From a bacterium HR28 (lineage in GTDB: Bacteria; Chloroflexota; Chloroflexia; Thermomicrobiales; Thermomicrobiaceae), in contig BEIE01000002.1 in NCBI GenBank assembly GCA_002898255.1, forward strand, positions 248,001 through 312,000: a stretch of 64,000 nucleotides of DNA, given 5' to 3'. Both the position numbers and the translations under genes were made by a program. Positions 18,234 through 27,763 of this stretch are shown here, in pieces (the stretch's first letter is position 1; each line of letters starts with the position of its first letter). The notes under the pieces were generated by a model. The model ran no database searches. It was not told the origin of the DNA and worked only from the letters and a program-made list of their open reading frames with translations.

Positions 18234-19445
18234 GCTTGCCAGTGCACCGCTGAGGACAGCACCTGGCACACTGATCAGATCGCCGAGAGCCCCCATTGGC
18301 AAGGCGCCGAGGGGCATAAAACCCCACGTCACCATATACAGACCCATCACGCGCCCTCGCACCTCGTCGTCGACGGCGAGGTGAAGGAGCGCGTTATTCA
18401 GTGCCATGTAGCTCGCCCCGAGGAAGCCGCCCGCAAACAGACAACCGAGTGCCAAAGGAAGCCAGCGGGTGAGTGAAAAGACGGCGATCACGCCTCCATA
18501 GACGACAATGATCCCCACCATGAGTGCCCCACGGTAGCGTACCCGCCGCAAACTCGCAACGAACAGCGAGCCAGCGAGCGCTCCCGCACCCCCCACAGTG
18601 TAGAGAAGTCCAAGCCCTCCGGGGCCGAGATGCAGCACGTCGCGCGCAAAAACGGGTAGAAGGTGCAAGTAGGGAAAGACGAGAATCGTGGGAACGCTCG
18701 CCAGGAGGATCAATCCCAGAACAATCGGGACACGTCGGATGTACGCCAGACCTTCCGCCATGAGACGAATAAACGGGAGATTCGGCTGTTCGGTGGGCGG
18801 TGTAGTGGGCAAGCGTCCGGTATTTGCCAGTGCCAGCGCGAGGCAGGCCGACTGGAGGAGTAGTGTGCCCCCAACTCCAAGAGTAGCGACAAGCGGCCCA
18901 GCAAGCGAAGGCCCGAGGATACGTGTTGTGTTCATTCCAGCCGAGAGCAGTGCAACGGCGTTCTGGAGCGCTGAGCGCGGCACATAACTGGGGATGAGTG
19001 CCTGTCGCGTAGCATTGTTCGCGGCAAGGAGTGAACCGTTAAGGAACGTTGCCACCAGCAGAAGGAATGGGGTGACAAGCCCCGTTAACACCAATGTCGC
19101 CAAAGCGGTGCTCACGAGCAGCGCACCGGCCTGGCAGACGAGCAAGATGAAGCGTCGGTCGAAGCGCTCCGCCAGCGCCCCAGCCGGTGCCGCGACGAGG
19201 AGGAAGGGGACACCACTCGCGAATCCCAACATCCCGACCCACAAAGCTGAATCGGTAAGCTGGAGCATTGCCCAGCCGGTCGCGACCTGCAGCATCCACT
19301 GCCCGATCTGGGTCAAAACGCTCGATGTCCAGAGGAGCCGATAGGCTCGATACCGGAGTAGGGCGTCGAGAAGACGCCCCGTCGCTGTCTCGATCACCGG
19401 TGCCGACCGTCGGGAGAGTGTCTCTGGTGTCTGATGCTCTCCCAT
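18177..19445 (-). CDS. MFS transporter (MFS_3 / EntS-like exporter)
   Basis: Twelve-helix major facilitator of 422 aa, of the group that includes enterobactin exporter EntS and macrolide-efflux-like proteins. The signature loop between helices 2 and 3 is GALAERFDRRFILL. The N-terminal LLRYRAYRLLWTSSVLTQIGQWM and later NNATRQALIPSYVP and EVRGRVMGLYMVTWG are typical of this group. The cargo is unknown. The 3' end overlaps the convergent unknown gene by 57 nt. The ATG at 19445 is the only sensible start. No transporter partner or regulator is adjacent. Confidence 0.85.
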   Translation of the reverse strand: MGEHQTPETLSRRSAPVIETATGRLLDALLRYRAYRLLWTSSVLTQIGQWMLQVATGWAMLQLTDSALWVGMLGFASGVPFLLVAAPAGALAERFDRRFILLVCQAGALLVSTALATLVLTGLVTPFLLLVATFLNGSLLAANNATRQALIPSYVPRSALQNAVALLSAGMNTTRILGPSLAGPLVATLGVGGTLLLQSACLALALANTGRLPTTPPTEQPNLPFIRLMAEGLAYIRRVPIVLGLILLASVPTILVFPYLHLLPVFARDVLHLGPGGLGLLYTVGGAGALAGSLFVASLRRVRYRGALMVGIIVVYGGVIAVFSLTRWLPLALGCLFAGGFLGASYMALNNALLHLAVDDEVRGRVMGLYMVTWGFMPLGALPMGALGDLISVPGAVLSGALASSLAALLVVWRVPALLRLQ

Positions 19446-19877
19446 CCTGTCCCCTAGGCAACCCTACTGCTGGGCAGTCAGACGTGCAACAGGCGTTCTC
19501 TGTGATTGCCAGAATGTGCGCGTTAATCCGACGAACTTCGCATCGCTGATCGGTCTCCACTACCCGTGTATGTCGGCAAGAGCTCGACGGAACAGCATTA
19601 GAGCTAACGCTACAGCTGATCTTCCCGCACGCAGCACCATCGCACAACAAATCGAGGGATGAACACGACCATGTGTGCTGTGAGCCACGTCCTCCTCTAC
19701 AGTCGGGGGACCAGTTGTAGGCTCGCGTCTAATGCCGGACCACTGACCTCGACACTCGCATCGGGTATGCCCGGTGCTGCAGAGTGCCTCTCGGAGCTCA
19801 TCCACCTGGGTGGAGCGACATGTTAGGGTATGCCTGCTACGATTGCTCTGGTCGCTCGTATCCGAAGGGGGATACAG
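19446..19877. other. 432-nt spacer, promoters of divergent genes
   Basis: It separates the divergent MFS and deacetylase genes and must hold both promoters, but I find no clean -35/-10 pair. No gene is supported; small inverted repeats of 5 bp only. Confidence 0.5.
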
Positions 19878-20735
19878 ATGGGGCGCTGGAAGGACGGAGC
19901 GCAGTGTGCCGTCATGTTGACATTTGATGTCGACGCAGAAACACTCTGGCTGGCCGGATCCTTAGAACACAGCGACCGGATCGGACTTCTCTCGCAGGGT
20001 ACATACGGTGCACGGGTCGGTGTGCCACTCGTGCTCCACGTCCTGCGACGATTCGATCTCCGGGCAACGTTCTTCGTCCCAGGATGGGTTGCCGAGCATC
20101 ATCCCGACATTGTTGCGGCCATCGTCGACCAGGGACACGAAATTGGTCACCATGGGTACCTTCATGAAGCAACCATTGATCTTTCTGAGGACGAAGAACG
20201 ACAGGTGCTCGAGCGGGGCATCGAAGCACTTCGACGAGTGATCGGCCGTACGCCGCTCGGGTACCGGTCACCGTCCTGGGAACTGACCGGCCGGACACTT
20301 CGCCTTCTCGAGCAGTACGGCTTCCGCTACTCCTCAAATCTGATGAGCCATTTTCTCCCCTGGCAACATCCAGATACCCACCTTATCGAGCTTCCGGTGC
20401 AGTGGCTGCTCGACGACGCACCGTTCTTCTTGTTCCGGCCCGGCCCTGGCTCACGGCCAATTCAGCCAGCCCAGCATGCCTTCCAAGCATGGGTCGAGGA
20501 GTTTCAAGGTATCTACCGTTTCGGGGGGCTCTTCAACCTGACCATGCATCCGCAGTTGATCGGCCGTCCAGGGCGGATCCTCATGTTGGAACGGCTGATC
20601 GAGCACATCTTGTCATACCCCCACGTCTGGATCGCGACAGGCCTCGAGGTAGCGGACTATTGGGCAGCACACATTGCTGCCAATCCAGAGGAATGGCGGC
20701 AAGGGCTCGTCTACGATCCGCTCACTCACCGCTGA
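19878..20735 (+). CDS. Polysaccharide deacetylase family protein (PuuE/NodB-like)
   Basis: Metal-dependent carbohydrate-esterase-4 fold of 285 aa, in the PuuE/allantoinase-like branch. The metal aspartates are in TFDVDAE, the histidine motif is EIGHHGYLHE (HHxxxxH type), GYRSPSWE is the third motif, and the late MHPQLIGRPGR supplies the catalytic His. Such proteins act on N-acetyl sugars or on cyclic amides; the branch with SPSWE often hydrolyses non-polysaccharide substrates. Start: ATG at 19878 after AAGGGGG; an upstream ATG at 19830 lacks a ribosome site. The 3' end overlaps cofH by 14 nt, tail to tail. Confidence 0.85.
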   Translation: MGRWKDGAQCAVMLTFDVDAETLWLAGSLEHSDRIGLLSQGTYGARVGVPLVLHVLRRFDLRATFFVPGWVAEHHPDIVAAIVDQGHEIGHHGYLHEATIDLSEDEERQVLERGIEALRRVIGRTPLGYRSPSWELTGRTLRLLEQYGFRYSSNLMSHFLPWQHPDTHLIELPVQWLLDDAPFFLFRPGPGSRPIQPAQHAFQAWVEEFQGIYRFGGLFNLTMHPQLIGRPGRILMLERLIEHILSYPHVWIATGLEVADYWAAHIAANPEEWRQGLVYDPLTHR

Positions 20736-22062
20736 CGCTTGGCCTTGCCTCCGCGATGCGCGACACTGCGCTCGCCTGTTGCAACACGATCCGATAGTGC
20801 TTCCGGAAGGAGAAACGCTCGTCCCGGATCAGCTCAAAGTAGGAGCCGAACCGCTCAGGGTGCGCAGCCGCCTCGTCAAGCGGATGCGGTGGATCATCAT
20901 CGGTGAGGGGTGTGCGCAGCTCGTACAACGTTGTCCGCTCCGCTGGGATACGACCAGCATCGCGGATCCACCGGCGGAGCTCCCGCGGTGGTACAAGCTG
21001 CCCGTATGTCGCTCCAGCAGCGGTAGAAATGCTTTCGTTAATCAACGTTCCACCGAGATCATTCGCCCCCGCATGGAGGCACCACTGCGCCAGCTTCGGT
21101 CCCTCTTTCACCCACGAGACTTGAATGTTCCGGATATACGGATGCAACATGATCCGCGCAATGGCGTGCATCTTCACAACCTCTTCGCCAGTGGCACCAG
21201 GCCGGAGGTCGGGCAGAAGACGCTTGCGATACATCGGTGCCTCGCTGTGGACGAGACTCAGTGGGACGAACTCGGTGAAACCGCCCGTCTCCTTCTGAAT
21301 ACTGCGAATGAGCGCCAGATGCGCTGCCCGATGGCGGTTCGTCTCGATATGCCCATACATGATGGTGGCCGTCGTCGGGATACCTAGACGATGTGCGGTG
21401 GTAATCACTTCGATCCACTGCGCGGTCGAGATACGACCAGGCGAGATTCGTCGCCGCACCTCGTCGTCAAGAATCTCTGCTGATGTCCCTGGAAGAGAAC
21501 CGACCCCAGCCTCCCTTAGACGCTGTAGATACTCGGCGATCGAGCAGCGAGCTCGCAGGGCACCATAAACGACTTCCTCGGGCGAGAAACCGTGGATGTG
21601 GATACCAGGGAGTTCCGCCTTGATGGCGCGGCAAATCGTCGGATAGAGGTCGGGGTCCATCTTTGGGGGCAAGCCAGCTTGGATACAGACCTCCGTTGCA
21701 CCAAGCTCCCAGGCTTCTCGGGCGCGACGGACGATCTCCTCCAGCGGCAGGAAGTATCCCTGTTCTTCGCGGTGGCCACGAGAGAAGGCGCAGAAGCCGC
21801 AGCGCTTGATGCAGACGTTGGTGAAATTGATGTTGCGGTTTACCACGTAGGTGACAACATCACCTACGGCACGCCGTCGCAGTTCGTCAGCGACAAGCGT
21901 AACCAGGAACAGATCCCGACCGTGCGTCTCAAACAACCGCTCACCCTCGTCGACCGTTACTTCGTGTCCGGCGAGGACACGATCGAGGATACGAGCCACA
22001 TCCGGCGAGGCAAGCGCGAGCAGCCGATCAAGCGTGTCTCGGAGCGCTGCGACTTCTTCCAT
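20722..22062 (-). CDS. cofH: FO synthase subunit 2, CofH (radical SAM)
   Basis: Radical SAM enzyme that condenses tyrosine with 5-amino-6-ribitylaminouracil, making the precursor that CofG closes to FO, the chromophore of coenzyme F420. The cluster motif is CIKRCGFC (C84, C88, C91). NRNINFTNVC before it and GGFTEFVPLSLVH and NDLGGTLINESIS after it are diagnostic. Length is 446 aa from the ATG at 22062, which lies 8 nt after AAGGAG and shares its A with the cofG stop (TGATG). GTG codons at 22065 and 22068 are alternatives. Together with cofG it implies an F420-producing organism. Confidence 0.95.
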   Translation of the reverse strand: MEEVAALRDTLDRLLALASPDVARILDRVLAGHEVTVDEGERLFETHGRDLFLVTLVADELRRRAVGDVVTYVVNRNINFTNVCIKRCGFCAFSRGHREEQGYFLPLEEIVRRAREAWELGATEVCIQAGLPPKMDPDLYPTICRAIKAELPGIHIHGFSPEEVVYGALRARCSIAEYLQRLREAGVGSLPGTSAEILDDEVRRRISPGRISTAQWIEVITTAHRLGIPTTATIMYGHIETNRHRAAHLALIRSIQKETGGFTEFVPLSLVHSEAPMYRKRLLPDLRPGATGEEVVKMHAIARIMLHPYIRNIQVSWVKEGPKLAQWCLHAGANDLGGTLINESISTAAGATYGQLVPPRELRRWIRDAGRIPAERTTLYELRTPLTDDDPPHPLDEAAAHPERFGSYFELIRDERFSFRKHYRIVLQQASAVSRIAEARPSVSGE

Positions 22063-23276
22063 CACCACAACTCCTTTTCTGGAGGAACTAATCCACCCGG
22101 GTCGACGAGCACTCTCACGCGCGCCAACACGGCTGGATCGAGAAACTCGTCACCACGCAGGATGTAGTCTGGATAAACCGCGAGGCGCTCCCGCAACTGG
22201 AAACCGAGTTGTGCGGTCCGCTCTTTCACTTCCTGAAGGTGCGGCCAGGCTCGCTCGGGATTAATGAAATCCCGCGTCACCGGTGAGATGCCGCCCCAAT
22301 CGTCAAGTCCAGCCAGCAGATAGACCTCATAGCCATCGGGCATGAGGTTTGGTGGCGCCTGCACCGCGGTCGTTGTCCCGAGGATTAGACGAGCGACCGC
22401 AATGGTCCGCAACATCTCCAAGAGCGTCGGTTCCGGCCAATCACGCATCCGGATATCCGGTTTACGCCGGAAGTTCTGCACGATCACCTCTTGGATGTGC
22501 CCATACCGATCCTGCAGTGTGCGGATCGCATAGAGGGCATCAACGCGTTCTTCCGGCGTTTCCCCGATTCCGATGAGAATCCCTGTGGTGAAGGGAACAC
22601 GCAGTCGCCCGGCCGCCTCCAGCGTGGCCAGTCGGACAGCCGGCACCTTGTCTGGGCAACCCCGATGTGCACCACCGCGCTCAAGGAGACGCTCGCTTGT
22701 CGACTCCAACATCAACCCCATGCTCGCCGTGACCGGCCGAAGTAGCGCAATATCATCCTCACTCATCACTCCAGGATTGGCATGGGGCAGCAGTCCCGTA
22801 CGTTCCAGGACAAGTGCACACATGTCACGGAGATACTCGATCGTCCGCGCATACCCCCGCTCCGCCAACCAACGGCGGTACGCGGCGTAGCGGAGCTCCG
22901 GCTTGTCCCCAAGACTGAACAGCGCCTCCTTGCAGCCGGCGGCACTCCCGGCCTCGGCGACCGCCAGCACCTCTTCTGGTGTCATCGTGTGGGCCAGCGG
23001 ATCGCTGGGTCGTCGTACAAACGTGCAGTACGCGCACTGATCGCGGCAGAGGTTTGTGAGTGGAATGAAAACCTTTCGCGAGTAGGTCACTGTCCGGCCC
23101 GACCGACGCTCTCGCACCAGGCTCGCTGCCTCAAGCAAGTGGAGCAGGAGCGCACCATCGGCGCGGATGAGACGCGCCGCTGCCGCCGGATCCAAGGCAC
23201 CCGTGTCTACGGCATCGGCAAGCTCACGCAATAGCCCTGGGTCGGCGGTTGTCGCAGTGCGGAACCCGATCGACAC
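22062..23276 (-). CDS. cofG: FO synthase subunit 1, CofG (radical SAM)
   Basis: Radical SAM partner of CofH; completes the deazaflavin ring of FO. The cluster motif is CRDQCAYC (C77, C81, C84), preceded by SRKVFIPLTNL. GLLPHANPGVM, MGLMLESTSERL and QAPPNLMP are family marks. Length is 404 aa from the GTG at 23276, about 9 nt after GGGAGG; longer starts lack a ribosome site. The genes are separate here, not fused as in the FbiC of actinobacteria. The order cofG then cofH with overlapping stop and start suggests equimolar production. Confidence 0.95.
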   Translation of the reverse strand: MSIGFRTATTADPGLLRELADAVDTGALDPAAAARLIRADGALLLHLLEAASLVRERRSGRTVTYSRKVFIPLTNLCRDQCAYCTFVRRPSDPLAHTMTPEEVLAVAEAGSAAGCKEALFSLGDKPELRYAAYRRWLAERGYARTIEYLRDMCALVLERTGLLPHANPGVMSEDDIALLRPVTASMGLMLESTSERLLERGGAHRGCPDKVPAVRLATLEAAGRLRVPFTTGILIGIGETPEERVDALYAIRTLQDRYGHIQEVIVQNFRRKPDIRMRDWPEPTLLEMLRTIAVARLILGTTTAVQAPPNLMPDGYEVYLLAGLDDWGGISPVTRDFINPERAWPHLQEVKERTAQLGFQLRERLAVYPDYILRGDEFLDPAVLARVRVLVDPGGLVPPEKELW

Positions 23277-23399
23277 CGAGAGTCGCCTCCCTTCCGTCCC
23301 CTCTCGGACGAAGCTGAGTATGGCGCAGATCGTCATCCCTCGCCAGCTTCCCCGTGCATCACTGAACCCGCTATCCTAACGGCAGGTCATGGGGGGCGG

Positions 23400-24713
23400 A
23401 TGACACCCGACGAGACAACACTCGCATACCTATGGCAAGAACAGGCCCTCACCACCGATCTCCGTACGACCGACGGCCGTCGGCTGAGGGTGATCTATCG
23501 TGGCGTGTGGACACATCGTCGGGGACCCGATTTTGCCGGAGCGCTCCTCGATCTCGACGGGAAGCTCGTCTCCGGTGACGTCGAACTCCACGTTCGGGCC
23601 TCAGACTGGTACGCGCATGGGCATCACGAGGATCCGGCCTACGACCGCGTCGTGCTCCACGCAGCCTGGGAAGATGATCTCCATCACGCTGTCCGCCGCC
23701 GTGACGGCACACCTGTTCCGACCCTTGAACTCGCCCGTTTCCTGGCAACGACACCTGACCAACTCCCATCAGTCTCTCTGCGACCACTGGGTGCCCTCGG
23801 TTTCGCCCACTGTGCGCCTGAGATCGCAGCTGCCCAGCCCGAGATCCTCCATCGTCTTTTCGAAAACGCAGGTGACAACCGATTGCGCGAGAAGGTCGCT
23901 CGCATTCAGGCCCGACTCAGCGGTGAGTCGCCGGCGCAGACACTGTTTTGGCTCCTCGCCGATGCCCTCGGCTACCACCAGAACCGTGAAGGGATGCGTG
24001 CTATCGCCGAAGGACTCCCGCTCATGCACCTGGAGGTTCGACTCTATGCGCTTGCACCGGAAAAGCGCTTTCCGATGGCAGCCGCGCTCTTGCTCGGCAC
24101 CGCTGGCTTCCTTCCGCTATCCGACGCTGAGCGGGGACTGGTCAAGCTTCCTGCGAGAATATGGCAAGAAATCGAGGCCATCTGGAATGCACTAGAAATG
24201 CCAGTTGGGCCTGCAAGGACACTTTGGCGACTTGGCGGTGTCCGCCCGACGAACCATCCAGTACGAAGGTTGCTGAACCTCGCTGGTCTCCTTGCCACAA
24301 CTCACAGCGGGCTCCTTGCTGACGTCCTCGAGCTGCTGGTAACGGTACGACCTCATCGGCAGCTCTTCGCATGGCTCAGGGCAGGTCCTGTACCACTTGG
24401 CCACGACCGGGCACACGAAGTCATTGTCAACGTCATCATTCCCTTCGCGCTGGGCTACGCCGATTGGATCGCCGACGACAGGATCCGCGAGGCAGCCGCC
24501 CAACTCTGGCTAGAACTCCCAGCCGGGCGTGGCAATCAGCTCGTGCGGGCGACACTCGAGCAGGTCTGCGGGCCAACACCGATCCGTCTTCGCAGTGCGC
24601 GCGCCGAGCAGGGGCTCTTGCACCTGTACCACTGGGGTTGTCGCGAACGACGCTGCTGGGAGTGCCCTGTCGCTCACCTTGTCCTATCTCGGAGTTCCTC
24701 CCCTTCTGCCTGA
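23400..24713 (+). CDS. DUF2851 family protein
   Basis: Uncharacterised family found mainly in Bacteroidota and Chloroflexota. Conserved-looking stretches include FAGALLDLDGKLVSGDVELHV, WYAHGHHEDPAYDRVVLHA, NRLREKVARIQ, and a C-terminal Cys cluster (HWGCRERRCWECPVAH) that could bind metal. The aspartate/glutamate pattern of the N-terminal half (GDVELHVRASDW) is reminiscent of nuclease-like folds, but I cannot assign an activity. Length is 437 aa, normal for the family. The ATG at 23400 directly follows GGGGGCGG. It is divergent from cofG across 123 nt. Confidence 0.8.
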   Translation: MTPDETTLAYLWQEQALTTDLRTTDGRRLRVIYRGVWTHRRGPDFAGALLDLDGKLVSGDVELHVRASDWYAHGHHEDPAYDRVVLHAAWEDDLHHAVRRRDGTPVPTLELARFLATTPDQLPSVSLRPLGALGFAHCAPEIAAAQPEILHRLFENAGDNRLREKVARIQARLSGESPAQTLFWLLADALGYHQNREGMRAIAEGLPLMHLEVRLYALAPEKRFPMAAALLLGTAGFLPLSDAERGLVKLPARIWQEIEAIWNALEMPVGPARTLWRLGGVRPTNHPVRRLLNLAGLLATTHSGLLADVLELLVTVRPHRQLFAWLRAGPVPLGHDRAHEVIVNVIIPFALGYADWIADDRIREAAAQLWLELPAGRGNQLVRATLEQVCGPTPIRLRSARAEQGLLHLYHWGCRERRCWECPVAHLVLSRSSSPSA

Positions 24714-24937
24714 GGCAGCCCGTACCCGCAGGGAATGGTCGAACTCGTAAGCCCGTGCCGCGTCGTCTACGATTCGAGGCCAATAGACTGCCGGAGCTCT
24801 CGTTGCTGTGCCTTCCTCACCGGGAAAGGCTGTTGTGTGTCGTCGTGGTCTTCAACGTTTTGACAGCGGGAGCAGCGGCTTCTACAATCCCGAGCGAAAC
24901 AAGCCCGCCGTTGAGGTATGCCGACGAGTGGTGCAGG

Positions 24938-25606
24938 ATGTCGCTAAACCAACAAACGCCACGACCAGACCTGATGGAGGAATCCGCTCGGCAGGCGCTC
25001 CGTGCGGTCGAACTTCGCCGCTATGCGTATCCAGAGGGCTTCTGCGGGTTCACCGCTCGCTTCTTCGCACGCGACGGAACTCTTCGAGTGCAAGGCAGCG
25101 TGCGAGTGTCTGATCCGGCGACGATTGAGCTGGTATCGGAGAAGCCATCACCCCTCATGGGGTGGGTACGGGAGATCCTCTCTTCAGAAGTTGCACACCG
25201 CATGCCGCGGTCAGCCACTGACCGGGGGCATCTCCGGCTCATCCAACTTGATGATCCCCTAGGAGACATGCTCGAGTTCCTCGACGACCCGATGCGATCG
25301 CGATATCGGGTAGCAGAGGGCGTGATCACAGTGGTCGACCGTGTCGTCGGGGCCGAGGGCTTCACGATTGTCGTCCTCGATCACTGGGAACTCCCAGATG
25401 GACGGATACTCCCGCGGCACTACGCCGTCGGGTTCCGCGAAGCTGCCTCAGGGAATCTGCAGCGGTTGGAGTTGCATACGGCAGAATACACCACTGTGAA
25501 CGATGTCTGGCTCCTCACCCGTCACCGGACTATCACACTCCACCCCGGTGGACAGATCGACGCTCGAGAACTGGAGCTCACTGGGCACCAGCTCGTGACA
25601 CGGTGA
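24938..25606 (+). CDS. DUF3386-like protein
   Basis: A 222-aa protein that resembles cyanobacterial DUF3386 proteins in its opening pattern (ARQALRAVELRRYAYPEGFCGFTARF) and its alternating beta strands (GVITVVDRVVGAEGFTIVVLDHWELPDGRILPRHYAVGF). No signal peptide or membrane helix is evident with the ATG at 24938. The frame is open further upstream, but the codons there overlap DUF2851 in another frame and look non-coding. The ribosome site is poor (GTGCAGG), so the start is uncertain. It lies 224 nt downstream of the DUF2851 gene on the same strand. Function unknown. Confidence 0.6.
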   Translation: MSLNQQTPRPDLMEESARQALRAVELRRYAYPEGFCGFTARFFARDGTLRVQGSVRVSDPATIELVSEKPSPLMGWVREILSSEVAHRMPRSATDRGHLRLIQLDDPLGDMLEFLDDPMRSRYRVAEGVITVVDRVVGAEGFTIVVLDHWELPDGRILPRHYAVGFREAASGNLQRLELHTAEYTTVNDVWLLTRHRTITLHPGGQIDARELELTGHQLVTR

Positions 25607-26062
25607 AAGACGAGACGGCGCACTACCGAACCAGGGGCAAAGAGGGGAAGCCCTCAGCCCGCTGTCGCTCTCCAGCGGGCGTGGTCAAGCACGACCATGG
25701 TTGCTGACGAAGCTTGAGCAAGGCTGACCACAAGCATCGGCCAAAGATAAGCCCTCCAGGAGTGCCCTCCCGTTGTCCACCGAAGCGCCTCTGGCCCAAG
25801 CTACCCACGCCTGCGCCACCATGCCGACGCGTTCCCCAAGCTGCACCACAGGTTACCAACCTGGTACGCTTGGCGACGATCTTGAGAAACCCCACAGAGT
25901 CGGGAAGCACAAGCGGATTCCTTGAGCGCCTCACGAGAGGGCCAAGTCGATCTCCCTACAACCGCCACGAGCTATGCCATAAGCCGGGTCGGTTCGACCG
26001 GTGCAACGGTCAGTGAAGTCACACAACTCAGGGCACGGTAACAATGAGGAAACGCCACCTGC
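25607..26062. other. 456-nt spacer with stem-loops past the DUF3386-like gene
   Basis: GCCCGCTG/CAGCGGGC (25657-25664 with 25673-25680) is immediately followed by GTGGTCA (25681-25687), which pairs with TGACCAC (25725-25731). CAGGTT/AACCTG forms a tight stem near 25849. The first is a possible terminator lacking a U-run. No gene seen. Confidence 0.55.
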
Positions 26063-26818
26063 TTAGCGTCGCTGGTTGACCAGTGGTAGACCAAAGCGTC
26101 CGAATGACCCGGCCAACTGAAAGAGAAGCTCGAAGAGTTCCTGCATTGAACTCGCCTTGCAAAAACTCCTGCTCCCGTCTGGCAACTCTAGCCGTACTTG
26201 AATTGGTGACGATGGACGATACACCCACCACCACGAGCGGCGAGCGAGCACCCGCTGTAGCGCATCAGCAATAGCACGATGCGCCCGCTCCAGGGGCAGT
26301 GATTCCGCCCGGTCCGGTGCAAGCGCCCGCTTCACTGTGACCGTCGCTGTCTGGTCCGTCCATTCCTCGGCTTCTGAGGTCAATCCCCGGTCTCCCGTCA
26401 CAAGAAGAAGCGGGATCCCGAGTTCGCCGAGCCACCGACTCGCCAGCGCCAGCTCTCCTGCTTCACGATCCTCCCAAAACAGCTGAAGACCAGGCATCAA
26501 GGTGCGGGATGCAAACGCATCTCGCTGTCCTGCGCGGGCATGGAAACCGAGAAGAACCGCCACGCGAGGCCGCTGCTCTAGCAGCAGCTCGTCAGGCGTC
26601 ATCACCTCGGGAAACAGGTCCAACGGGAGCAGACGCTGGTGCCAATCCAGAATGCGCACCGCGCCAAGGCCCCAAGCTCGGGCTGCTTCCGCAACAGCGT
26701 CGACTTCCGCGCGGTACGCTGCGAGCGCCTCCGAATACTCTGCGTGGGCCGGGAAACAGATTTCCCAACGAGAGATGCTCGACATTCCCTCGAGATCCGC
26801 GATCACTAGTAGCTCCAC
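26063..26818 (-). CDS. M55 family D-aminopeptidase-like metalloprotein (DppA-like)
   Basis: Zinc peptidase of the DppA family (D-amino-acid dipeptide hydrolases) or a close relative. With the GTG start at 26818 the presumed metal ligands fall at D8 and E10 (IADLEG), H60 (ILDWH), H93 (GFHARAG) and E122 (GELALAS); the first three match DppA numbering exactly, which supports this start, as does GGGAAGGT eight bases upstream. LLLVTGDRGLTSEAEEW is the usual late motif. Length is 251 aa, slightly short of DppA. No peptide transporter gene lies beside it, unlike the Bacillus dpp operon. Confidence 0.85.
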   Translation of the reverse strand: MELLVIADLEGMSSISRWEICFPAHAEYSEALAAYRAEVDAVAEAARAWGLGAVRILDWHQRLLPLDLFPEVMTPDELLLEQRPRVAVLLGFHARAGQRDAFASRTLMPGLQLFWEDREAGELALASRWLGELGIPLLLVTGDRGLTSEAEEWTDQTATVTVKRALAPDRAESLPLERAHRAIADALQRVLARRSWWWVYRPSSPIQVRLELPDGSRSFCKASSMQELFELLFQLAGSFGRFGLPLVNQRR

Positions 26819-27763
26819 TTGTTCCGACCTTCCCAGGATCCACGACCCGACAAGGATACCGCACGCCTGGCCGTCCCACTCGCTGAGTTGTGCACTGCGC
26901 CAGGAGCACAATCAGCGGTTGGTTGACACGGTCGTGCACCCTAGCTACAGCGATCGACGCGGTGACAAGCCCCCCAGAACGCAGTAACCGCCGCGCGGTA
27001 ACAAGGCATCACATAACAAGACAGCACAATAGGTACTGCCCAACGGCCCATTGACCGAACTAGTACGGCGGTCCGACCGGCGTACACAGCATCGGGTCGG
27101 CCGGCTCCTCTGAACACAGGCTCCAGCGGCACAGAGAGGCGCAGGTGGCGGAGGCAGACTTGCGTCACACCCACAGAGACGATCGCTGAGAGCTGTGACC
27201 TCACGCAATTCCGCCGGAGAAGCCATGCGAGTTTTGCCAACGCACCGTTGCCTCTCGCACCAGCCTCTTCCCCAAACTCGATGACATTCCTGCATTACGT
27301 GGCTTCTAGTCAGCCACGCGACACGGACAAAGACGACCCCCTGGAGTGGGTTGAGAGTCGCAATCCCTAGCTGATTAGACGCCACCCCGCGCCCCGAAGA
27401 AACGGAACGGCGGGGTCCAGAGCCAAACACAGCGTCCAACCGGGGACTTATCCACCCCAGACACTACAGCCCATCATGGAGTGCTGACGCCATGCCGAAT
27501 TTCGCAAATCATCACGATCACACCGGCAGTCCGCACTGTACACCGCCGACCGCAGGCCACCGCGGGCACTTATCATGAAGCGCGCTGCACGGCGTAAGCG
27601 ATGAATCCAGTTCTGGATAGGAAGTTCACGGCCGATAGGCGCCTCACCGTGTGAAGGTGAACACTCACACTGCAACCTCGGCAAACGTCTATGTCCGCGC
27701 ATAGAAAGACGTGCCCCGGGGGTGGAACCCGGGGCACTGAGCGATCACCCTCAGAAACGAATC
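26819..27763. other. 945-nt spacer, several stem-loops, no gene
   Basis: No frame has a ribosome site and protein-like composition. Inverted repeats include CCGACC/GGTCGG near 27075-27105, CGTGGCT/AGCCACG with a 7-nt loop (27298-27318), ACCCCGC/GCGGGGT (27384-27390 with 27410-27416) and GTGTGA/TCACAC near 27648-27670. The last 50 nt carry the terminator listed separately. Confidence 0.6.
27711..27737 (-). terminator. Terminator of the substrate-binding protein gene
   Basis: Perfect 10-bp stem GTGCCCCGGG/CCCGGGGCAC with a 7-nt loop, 27 nt past the stop of the ABC lipoprotein gene. On the minus strand it is followed by GTCTTTCTAT, a partial U-tract. Confidence 0.8.

Noticed and set aside
25975-26020. 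tRNA-like GGTTCGACC motif
   Set aside because: The sequence forms only a short palindrome; no acceptor stem, anticodon arm or correct spacing.
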